The notes beneath the pieces were generated by a model. It was not told the origin of the DNA. It saw nothing but the letters and a program-made list of their open reading frames with translations, and searched no databases. A program made the position numbers and the translations under genes. Positions 49,582-60,600 of a DNA stretch of 64,000 bases are shown here, piece by piece. Source of the stretch: Epinephelus fuscoguttatus (lineage: Eukaryota > Chordata > Actinopteri > Perciformes > Serranidae); NCBI RefSeq assembly GCF_011397635.1, contig NC_064770.1:26863603-26927602 (forward strand). Direction: 5' to 3'. Within the stretch, counting starts at the first letter, position 1, and the number at the start of each line of letters is the position of its first letter.

Positions 49582-49871
49582 CATGTTCTGTCCAGGAACC
49601 GATATAAGAACTCAATATCATAGTCGGACATTATTGAGAGCGTACACAAGGTTAGCGCATGCGCACAAGGCACATAAACGATAACAGATACCTTGAACAC
49701 TCCTGCAGCTGGAAGTGTTGCATATACGCTGTTACCGTATTAATATCAGCCATAGATCGATAACGTCAGTAATAAATATCTAATAACGTAGCGCAGTTAA
49801 GCTGTAGACACACTTCCTTATTTTCCGCCGTTGTAGCCGGCTGCTAGCTCGCTCCGTGCAGCAGTAGGATC

Positions 49872-52800
49872 ATGTTTACGTCCCAAACCTCGTCGTTCCA
49901 GGATTCAATCGACGTGGAGGAAAGAGATGACTATGACAGCGAAGAAATCGCTGGCTACAGCCAGAAGATACAGCTGAACTGCTACTACACTATCTATCTT
50001 TATCAAGGCACAAGGTAAAGGTCGATCATACCTGTCCCAGTTTCTGTTTGCTGTAGGATGATAGCTCTACTTCAACTCTCTGTCTCTAATATAATTCATG
50101 GGAATTTGCAGGAAGTGTTGCGTTTATAGCGTAATGTGACACGTTAAGAATAATAATATTAATAAGGGATTTAAATATTATAAACTATTATTTTTCATCG
50201 TTTAGTTATTTATTATTGTTCACAGTAGCGACCCTAATTCTAATAATATTCTAATTCTGCAGGACATCACACAATTACTCTTTTTTTTCCTGAATACAAT
50301 CAGCTCTCTGGTGTGTAATGACTGTGTGTTTTTCCTGGGTCACTGTTTTAATTATGCCAGTCTATGACTCTTATCCTGAAGCGCTCTTTAGGGACTGTAC
50401 TTTATTTATCAGAGGAGGGGTGTGTCCACATGGAGCCAGTGCAACAATGTGCTTAACACCAAAATGCAAATTCCCCCTAACAAATTGCATCATTACACAA
50501 GCTGTGTGTGTGTTTCAGCAGAATATGGGTGCACGACAGCCACACAAAACCAACATAATTTAATGAGCACACACATCACACACACATATAAGCATGCACA
50601 CAGCTGATATTAGCAGCATAAAGACCCAAAAGTTTCCCAAAATAAACTGGAACACACACAACAGTGGTGGCAGCTGCCAGAATATCAGGAACTGGGCACG
50701 GTGGCCGTTATAACATTTATAAACTTATCCCTTGATGATTTAAAGTTAAAAGAAAAAAAAACATTAAGTTGCAAAAATTTAAGTGATTTTAAAAAAAAAA
50801 AAAAAGAAAAAAAAGAAAAAGAAAACATGTCTTTCAGGCCCACTTGCAGCTTTTTGGGGTTTGACAGAATTTAAGATAAATACAAAGTACACCCATTTAA
50901 AGCTGAATGTACCTCCCCTAAGCCAACTAAAGAATCACAACTCCCTCCCCATGGCTAAAACTATTATTTGAAGTGCCACCCCTGTTGTGCACCACCCCTC
51001 CCTTCTAATAAATAAGGAACAGTCTCTTAGTTTTTGTAGTCCCTTGTCCCTGAACCTGCTGCCAGTGACACTCCTGCAGGTAAAACCATATTAATACATT
51101 ACTACCAGGTGATGAGTAAACTGTCAATTGTCTTAGATCTGAGGCTTCTGGGGAAAATGTGGCATGGAACCAGAGACGAGCAGACTCCACAACCAGTCAG
51201 GATGACTTTAGGTAACAAAGGAGACACCCGCCTACCTTCTGGTTGCTTTCAGTGGTCATTTCTCTTTGGCTTTCACTGTCGTGCATTGGTGTATCCACGG
51301 GCTGCCACAGGACATCCAGTCAACATGGAATCAATGCTATTGTCATTCGTCATTTTGTTCTGATTGCTCATTGCTGTGCTGCTGAGTTACATGGCCTTTA
51401 GGTCTCTCATAATCTGAACGTGTCTCCATTTCCATGTGTCACATAGAGTTTGCAAGATGTGAATGAAATTCCCTAAAATGTCTGGGTACAGTGCTGAAGT
51501 ATAAAGGCAAAATATGTTCTGACTGTGACTGAGTGTGTATTTTGACGCCCAGGCGGTGGCACGGTAACAGCTATGTGACTCAGTTGTGTGTTGTGTTGGT
51601 TGTGGCTAATGCTCATCAGCTTTCTCCATCTGTTTTCCATTGACTTGAGTGGCTTCCAAATTCCTCATTGCCTTCACTGGCTGCTTGTATCCATGCTGAC
51701 TTTCTGCCCCGCCCACAGCCTGACACTAATTGACAGCAGCTTGCCATCAGAGGCGGAACCTGAGCTGCGGACCTACATCTCAAGGAGGCTGAGCAAGGGT
51801 GCCCTGCTGGGAGGCATGGGCAACATCGCCACTGTGGAACTCAGGTGACAATTTTACATATTCCCTCACAACTTTTTGCATCAGTAATCGGACATACTGA
51901 CAAAGAGGGACAAATAAAGTGAAGACTTCATGACACAGACTCTTTCTGAAAAAGGTTCTGCACTCCAGCTTTAATTCAGCTGGAAATTTAGGTTCAGAGG
52001 TGGACTAAATGTGTAAGTCGTTTACTGTTTATTCTTCGCAGTATCCCAGAGCAGGCAGTCGGCTGCTACTGCTGCCTTCTGGAGCAGGAAAGGTCTCCTG
52101 AACAGCCTGATGCTGATGGAAACGGATATGTCATCTGCTTTATGGGCGGCTCTGAAAAAGGACTGAACTTATATCCTTTGCATACAGTTGTCTCTTGCAT
52201 AGTGTCCTCATGAAATCAACCTTAGTTATAAGTATCATCCAGTTTTATCCCTCGTCTTTCCTGCGTTTCGTTACCTCCACATTTTTGCAATTTAACAGGC
52301 AATAGTTCCAATTCCTTGACCCCGTACACATTCAGATTAGAGCTTGATAAATATGTCCAAGGCCTGCACAGCAGCCTGCAAACCCCAGAGGTATGAGATT
52401 GTAAAGACAGTATAATGAAGTCTTATCTTTGTCTTTACATTATTAATGCAATATGGATTTGCCTCTGTGTCCCTGTGTGTGTACGTCAGCTGCAGAACCT
52501 TGAGACGGAGGTGCGTCCCTATCTGAGCCGGTGGTACGAGGAGTCTGTGATGCACATTCATCGGGTGGTGCAGCTGGTCCAGAGCAACATCAGCTTCTTG
52601 CTGCATGCTGTGAGTCAGGAGTGCAGATGCTTTTCATATAATTTCAAGAATATGCCACCATGTAAAACTACAAAAAATTCAAAGTGTATATATATGTCAT
52701 TTTCTCTATGTAGGAATTGTGTTTTAGGGGTTTTGTTTGGTAAACATACAAAGCCATGAAAAAAGCTGAATAATATAAGATCACCTCAGAAAAACAGATA

Positions 52801-55209
52801 GCCACAGTGTGCTTTGCCCAGGTTTGCACTTACAATGAAGCCTATTGGTGTTTGGTTTGTAGTACTCAAACCGCTAAAACAATTACAGTTTAAAATTCAG
52901 CACCAATGTGTCTTTCTGAACGATATAACACAATGAATGGCACTCATTATGAAGAGTTTTTTCTCATGTAAGGAAACAATAGAAAACATTTTGTCAAGAA
53001 AACTGCAATCTTGGAACCCACCAGCTATCAATATGACACCAATAAGCCTCTGGTGGCGAGGGCCAATATTTTAGGTTGATCCGGTGTAGCCAGAGAATAT
53101 GCGGGCCAAGGCATCCTCTTCCGTGTGCTGGTCAGTACGGCTAATCTCTATAAGCAGATATCAGCATATGAATGCAGTTAAATTTTAAAATTTTAAAGCT
53201 AAATTGTGTCAGAGATTGCATTTCAACCAATTTGTTATACCTCTAACATGGAGCCTCTCCACACCAGGCCCCAAGGAAGTGTGCTGCGCTTCAGAGTCAG
53301 TTTGACATAGTGGCACTGGCCACACCATGTAACTACAACTTCTAAGTCCATTACGTGATGCCACTGGGCCCAAAAAAGACTTTAACAAAAAGACTTTTTC
53401 CAGACGTCAGCATCACAATTGGGAAAGAGACGTCAGCATCACAACCCCGATGATATGACTTACGTCACTACCAGGATTTGATCCATTGACCTCAATAACA
53501 TTTTTTGTCTAAAAGAGCGGCACAATTATATCATTTTACCCCCGTTCAAGTTAGCGGAGGGCTAAACCGGAAGTTAGTCACTCGGCTCATTAGGTTTCTA
53601 CTGCGCCTGCTCTATGGGCTGAATAATGAGCAAGATTGGGGTAATTTTACACCCAGAAAATCGAATTTTTTGGCTTTGGGTGCAACTGAGCAGCTTTCAT
53701 AGGAATGAAATGGGCCTTGCCTCCCACACCTTATCCAGTTTTTGTTATACATGCATGCTCCACACAGACTGTTTACCTACCGTTTAAACCTGATGTTCAA
53801 TACTTCTCGGACTACAAATGAAAACCGGAACACTTCAAAGCTGAAAGCTTGTCCCCTGGCCTACAGATTCTGGATACATATGCAGAATCAGTTCATAGAG
53901 ATTAACAGAACTGTAAAGTGAGGTCTGAAGAGTATTGTTAGCAAATGTTTCATTTCATTTCTTTTACAGGCTCTGAGTCACACACACGTGGACGTCGTTA
54001 ATTCAGATGAAAGGACAAAGGCTGATGTGTCCAGGTGAGTCAGATAACAGTCCCCTCAACTACACTAACATATCTTTATATCCTAAGAGTGCTAAAAATG
54101 TAGCAGCCTTGTTGTTTATTTCTATGTTTATGTGTTATGTAATATAATTTTTTCACATGACATACTGAATGCAATTATCAGTCTGTCTGTTTGCTGTTAA
54201 ACGTCTGTTGTATTCTGCACCAGGTTCATCAAAGCAGCCAGCTGGCAGGGCCTGTCCCAACAAGACACGACGACAGCTTCTCTGTGTAAGGCGATCTCAG
54301 AGGACACACTCTCTGACCTGATCATAGACTGTTCCACCAGCCCACCCACACTCTCTAACACTGGTAAGTCATGACATAAACACGATTAGGAAAGATGAGT
54401 TTGTATCTGTGTACTGTCAAAGAGTCTGATCAAGATGTTTTCTCCCCCACAGTCAGTAATCGTTTCTGTGATGACTGGATTCAGGCATTTCTGAACGCTG
54501 CAGAGCGATGTAATCCTTTCCTGCTCAGACAGATTCTGGAGAACTTTAAACTTAAGGTGAGAGACTTTAGCAAGGTTTCTCGGGCTCTGGATCCCTTTTT
54601 CAGGTCCCAAAATTTCCATGACGGTTACAGATTTGTATTTGTCAAGTTGTAGTGAATTTGAATACAACATACTTTTGTATTTTTTGTATATATTTTATAT
54701 GAGTACAGCATCTTTAAAAAAATACTGATTGCTGATAGTTTTTGTTCATGAAAAATTTAACAGTTCTGATGACCTTTGGTAAAACAACATAAGACAGACG
54801 TGCTTCAAATTTGTATATTTTTGTCACAAAATTCCACCTGCCCACAAGATTGAGAAACTTTGGACAACAGCTCTCACTTCCTCTTGGCAGATACGCAAAG
54901 TTCTGATGTCTTACAGTGTAGCCACTCTTTCATCCAGATCACTTCCCTTTTTAAAACACATTTCCTCCTCTCTGTCATTCACGCACTCCACAGGCCATCC
55001 AGGACATGAACAGCCTGAAGCGTTTCGTGCGGCAGGCAGAAATGAGTCACTACGCTCTGTTTCGCTGCTGCCAGTTCCTGCAGGGCTGCGGAAATGGGGA
55101 TGTGTTGCTGCAGAATGCCAGGGCGGAGCACAGCGACCTGCCTGAAGCCTGCAGCATCATCACAGTGCTGGAGGAGTTCCTCAAGGAACAATCCCAGGCC
55201 CAGGCCTGA
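49872..55209 (+). CDS. c17orf75: C17orf75 / Njmu-R1 orthologue
   Basis: A complete model of nine exons: 49872-50014, 51719-51844, 52042-52170, 52330-52390, 52490-52609, 53970-54034, 54224-54363, 54453-54556, 54994-55209 (TGA); 367 residues, human about 396. It is recognised by [77 protein letters not shown] and [11 protein letters not shown]. It has no catalytic motif. The human protein has been linked to the WDR11-FAM91A1 trafficking complex at the trans-Golgi and to spermatogenesis. Exons 3 and 4 join only through an AT-AC intron. It is the head-to-head neighbour of znf207. Confidence 0.93.
52171..52329 (+). other. U12-type AT-AC intron of C17orf75
   Basis: The donor is ATATCCTTTG, the exact U12 AT-AC consensus. 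The branch site TTCCTTGAC is at 52312-52320, with its A ten bases before the AC end. No GT-AG choice joins the flanking exons in frame as [12 protein letters not shown], which this intron does. Confidence 0.88.
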
Positions 55210-57486
55210 TTCCATTACAACACCTAACTCCAAGAGCCTGTTTCCATCTGGTATTATCATGTGTCTTTGGTGATCCAATCATAAAGGGACAGCTCTGTGT
55301 GTTTACACCTGGTATTATAATGTGTCTCCGTATGTGTTTAAGTGACCACTAGTGATTAGATCTCACTTCCCCGCCTATCTGTTAGCATCACACTGATAAC
55401 ATTACCTAACCATTGTACCATTGTACCGTCACTGTGAGGTTTTAGGACCTTTTAATGACTGCTGCCGTGTTAGCTTGTGCTAATTGGGCAGACTTTTCAC
55501 ATACCAACAAAAGGTTTTCTTATCCAGTGGGGCATCAGATAAACAAGGACACCTGCTGAAAGAATGTGGCCATGCAGCACTGACAACATCTGATTGTGGT
55601 TTGAGTGATCGGATCTCAAGACTCATTCAGGATGTATTTGGTGCATTCAAACCTGTGCTTTGAGCTTTGCACTTGTAATCTTATCTCTAGGGCTGCCCCT
55701 TGAAAGTCGGTGATTCGAATCTTTAGTCATAGACCCTGCAGTTTTTTTTATTTTTTTTAAAATTTAATTTTGTTTTACTTAATTTTATGTTATCGCTAGT
55801 CAGTATGCTGTGCAGTACTTGTGGGGACGTTTTGGTCCCCAAATTTTGCTGTAAAGCGAGTGCTTTTGACTTTCACACTACTCTTTGGTACAGACAGCTG
55901 CAGACTTGATGTAGCAGCACGAAGGCAGAGAAACTTCCCACTGTAAAGCTCCGAGCTAAAATTACCTGCTTTCTTCTGTTCGGAAGTGGTGAATTTACAG
56001 CTTGCAGCAACTTAATAGGATACCGTCTCTGGCTTTTGTTTGATATCTTGCGCCGACAAAAAATGTTGTTGCACATTTCCGATCTGTCGTGAGCGCCATT
56101 AGCTTGTTTACTACTGTATGTTTACTACTGATATAATTATGAGTCGGGTATAGCCCTACTGATCACACAGGACACATGTTAATACCAGGTGTAAACGGCC
56201 CAAGTTGCAGGGCCTGATTAACATCAGTTTGCCAGATAAGGGGATATTTTGAATCTGTGGGATGTTATGGCAGATTCAAAAATTAAATCTAAAGCAACAA
56301 AACAAATGTTCCCTCTGCTGGCACCTCTGATGTTTCTCAGCTAGAAGAGTGGTGATCACATGTGAAATATGTACTGTAAAACACTGACACTCAGCTTCTC
56401 GTAAACCTATCTGTCTTTCTTTGGGGGCTAATAATAGTTTAGTGACTCTGTAACATCACTGCACTTATTTTAACAGATAAGGTTTGTTGCTAATTGGAGA
56501 TGATGGCAAACATGAATCGACAATGACCTCAGTGCTCATATCAGCTTAGACCTAGTTGCAGAGTCGCACTTTCCTTTTTCCTTTTGCAACATTGGTGTTA
56601 CATATGTGTAACTATACCTTGAACCAAATATGATTCCTCATGTTTTGCTAACTGACAATGATCACAGAACTGATCCAAACTAAAGCTTCTGCTCATTGGG
56701 GTGGAATTACTTATTTACTGTCCAAATATTCTTTATTGTAATTTTTTTATTTTAATTTGATTGTATATACCTTTTTTTTAATAACATACTGAGAATGCAC
56801 AAATCACTTTTATGCATTGCTTGTTACATAGGCCTTGTTTTGCTTACATTTCAACCCAATACCTGCACTATATTATTTTTACCTAATGAAAACTCTATGT
56901 ACGTATGTCTATCAAGTGACAATAGATGTAAGCTGAATCCTTCTCTGTAAATGCAGTGTTGTAATTTTTGGATATAATTTTCTGTTTACATAACTCTTAG
57001 CATTCACCAGCTGTCATGAGAACAAACGGGCACTATGTGACCAGTCACTCTCTACATTTACGAAGCATTTTATTTAGTTTAAAATGTTTTGCAATATTAA
57101 TACCCACAAAAAACATGTTCTAAAGAGAAGAAATTGACATGTGGGATAAAAAATACATAAAAGTGCTTACAGTACATGAAGGCATGCATTTTATTTTCCT
57201 TTCATGTGTACCTGTCACAAGTTTTTGTACTGCATTCAACCCATAAAGGGTTTTAGAACCAAGCTTCAACCATTCCCCTTAAAACCAGTCCAAAGTGTGT
57301 AATACAGCAATATGGTTGGTGGTGTATACTTTTAAACTGTGAAGCAGGTGACATGTAAATGAGTCATTTTACTGTTGTGAACCATAGTGTGACTGACCCA
57401 CAGTGCGTATGTGTTGACATTTCTGTACAGCGTGTTCTCTATAGTTATAAATGACTGTGGTTCTCTGTAGAAGGAGCTGAAATAAA
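55210..57486 (+). other. Probable 3'UTR of C17orf75
   Basis: There is no coding exon between the TGA and AATAAA at 57481-57486. The stretch is AT-rich. Several TTTATT words on it (for example 57069-57074) would be AATAAA for the convergent minus-strand receptor gene, so the two 3' ends may overlap. Confidence 0.5.
57481..57486 (+). terminator. Candidate polyadenylation signal of C17orf75
   Basis: AATAAA with a TGTCTTTGTCGTGGATGTG stretch about 20 bases downstream. Confidence 0.5.
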
Positions 57487-57684
57487 TACCTGAGCTCTAA
57501 TGTCTTTGTCGTGGATGTGCATGTTGTAACAGAGAGAACAGAGGAGACAATCATTTGCACTTGTTCTATGAGATATTAGGCAGCCTCTCACTCATCACAC
57601 ATGCAAGTTTTGGACCAGATGCAGTCTTTGTATCAAAGGCTGCTGCTTCCCTCCAGTCTGCCAGCTGTGTCCTTAAACTGGACC

Positions 57685-60600
57685 TCATATCCTCCAGTAG
57701 GCTCCGTTGGCCGGCTGATCCACTGCAACCACAAACAAACAGCTAAAAGCCTGAGATATAACAAAGTTTGCAGCTGTTTGCAAATGTTTTGGTTTTTTTT
57801 ACCTACATCATTCTGTACAAATTTAAGCAACCATGCTCTAAAAATCACTAGAACTACCGCCTTTCGGTTGTATGCCTCCCCAAACTGGTCAAGTTGCATT
57901 TACAGTTCACATCCATGTCTGTGATGACCTGGTGGTGGACACCTGAGGTTAATGTCACCGATTTAGTTTCTGACCAAATGTCTCCCTCTCTGTTCCTGAG
58001 AAATGACATTGAGTAATGGCCAGAAAAGTGTTTTAAAAATGAATATTATGATGTCACAGTGTGAAGTTGACCTTTGACCTTTACAATATAGAATGTCATC
58101 ACTTCATCATTTTACCCTATTAGACATTTGTGTGAAATTTTGTCATATTAGCATATGAATGCCCAAGATATGGCCAAAAACATGTTTTGTGAGATCACAG
58201 TGACCTTTGGCCGATAGTTCATTCTTGAGTCCATGTGACCATTTGTGCCAAATTTTAGGAAACTCTCCCGGCCCTCGTGAGATATGGTGTTCCTGAGAAT
58301 GACACAGATTAAAGGTCACAGTGACCTTTAACCTTCAGCTCATTCTTGAGTCCAAGTGAAAATTTGTGCCAAATTTGAGGAAATTTCCTCCAGGCCTTCT
58401 TGAGATATGACATTCCTGAGAATGAGGCAGACGCAAGGTCACAGTGACCTTGACCTTTGACCACCAAAGTCTAATCAATTCATTCTTAACACAAACTGAA
58501 TGTCTGTGCCAAATTTGAAGCAATTCCCTGAGGTGTTTTTGACATTTTGCCTTCACAAGAATGAGACAAAGGAAGTCAGAGTGACCTTGACCTTTGCCCT
58601 ATGGCCACCAAAATGTTATCAGTTCAATAATAGAAAGCATTGTGGACGTTTTTGCCAAATCTGAAGAAATTCCCTCAAGGCGTACCTACTATAAGATATC
58701 ATGTTCACACGAATAAGATGGGCTGGATGGATAGACAACCCAAAAACATAATGCCTCTGCCCAAATCTGTCGGAGCGGCAAGGAGGCATAACAAGACAAA
58801 GACATGTTGTAAGGACAAGCAGGATTTACCTAAACTGTGATCAGGCGTCCTCCTCAAAAGAGAGCTCGGCACATCATAGACGCTCTCTGTGGGATCTGAA
58901 ATGAATGAAAAAATACACCAAATCTTTTTTTAGTATTTTCATATAATCAAGTATTTAAAAGCTAGCAGCTGGGAGGAAAAGAAAAAAACTTAATCTCACT
59001 TGGATGTTCAGCACTATTCCTGTACGAGATGGGAGAGTCATACACACCCTCGTTCATCTCTGCTGAAGCGCTGATGTCACAAACCTCTAAAGACATGGCA
59101 CAACTCATGTTAGGACCAGTTTGGACATTTAACCATCATCATACTGTATGTTATGTTACACTAAATGGTACATCCAACATATATTAAAATATCATACTGT
59201 TTCTAAGTGGTAAAATGTCATAGTCTTCTTCTGGTCTGCCCTCTGCATTGTTGAACCCACTGTACCACTGAGAACTGTTGAGGCTGGCACCTGAAAACAG
59301 AGTACCAGTTAGAACACTGTAGCTGTAGAGCGTCGTCCTTGTGTGCAGCCTGTTCTATTTTGCTCTGAAAATGTTGGCGTGCAGCCTCATTCTGTAGACG
59401 ATAAATGAGGTGCAGACTTCTATCTGTGTCACCAGTAATGAGGAACCCCGCCCACATTTAAGGGTACTGTTTGCGGTGGAAATGCTAAACGGACCTAGGG
59501 TGTAGGTGCCATGTCTGAAGGGTTGCTTTTGGTTCCAAAGGTGCCAGGCTGACAGTGTTTGGTGGAAACAGGGCTTTAGTGTGACGTAGATAGTGTGAAA
59601 TTACTCTGTACGTGTGCCCTGCATCTGTACTTTGACACCTTTCTTTATGAAAACCAATTTGAGTTTCAGACCTTGAGAGTGAGGACAGTTTTGGAAGGTG
59701 AGGACATTTTGGCACGTCCTCACCTTTAGACAGACCTTCCCAGGCCTCTTTGAGGTTCACACTTGCTTTTAATCTTCAGGTTAGAGATAAGGTTCAGATT
59801 AAGCGTAGCATTGTATTACCAAAAATGTTTTGCCCTGGTCAAGGTCACTTTGGACATTTAGCCATCACCAAGCTGTATGCTGTGTTACAATAGATGGTAC
59901 ATTCAAAGTATATTAAAATATCTTACTGTTTCTAGGTGGTAAAATGTCATAGTCTTCTTCTGGTCTGCCCTCTGCATTGTTCAACCAACTGGACCACTGA
60001 GAACTGTTGATACTGGCACCTGAAAACAGAGTACTAGTCAGAACACTGTAGCTGAAAGGACAACTCAGACAGTAATTCAGTCCCATCTACAGACATGTTG
60101 GCTCTCAGTATATTAGTGTGGAGACCCAATTTGAGTTTTAGACCTTGAGAGAGAGGACAGTTTTGGAAAGTGAGGACATCACCTTCAGACAGACCTTCCA
60201 ATATCTGCTGGACGGTCAGATTTGGTTTTAATGTTCAGGTTAGAAATAAGGGTTTAGTTCAGGTAAGGCATTTAGTTGTGATGGTTAGGGTTCGGGTATG
60301 GTTTAGGGCAGCATCTCTCAAATGGGAGTACGTATACCACTGGGGGTACTGTTCATATAAATTGCCTCCCTGCCATTGAGAATGACAGAGATCCTCAGTA
60401 AAGCACAAGCCCATGTTTCTCACTAAATTGTAAGTGCAACTTACCAAAACGACACAGTTTAATGCACCTACAGTGCTGTCCTTGTGTTGAATAATTAGTT
60501 TGCCATGACTATGGGGATGGATTATAAACATTTGAAATGTAGCATTTACAAGTTGTTGTTATGGCATAGCACTGTATTGTACCTTTTTGGTTTTTTCTAC

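Larger units (their letters stand above)
57930..58700. repeat. Minisatellite rich in nuclear-receptor half-sites
   Basis: A unit of about 110-125 bases recurs at least five times, with blocks CAGTGACCTTTGACC, CATTCTTGAGTCCA, TGTGCCAAATTTGAGGAAAT and GAGATATGACATTCCTGAGAA. It fills most of the last intron of the receptor gene. Similar dispersed repeats are common in fish introns. Confidence 0.8.
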
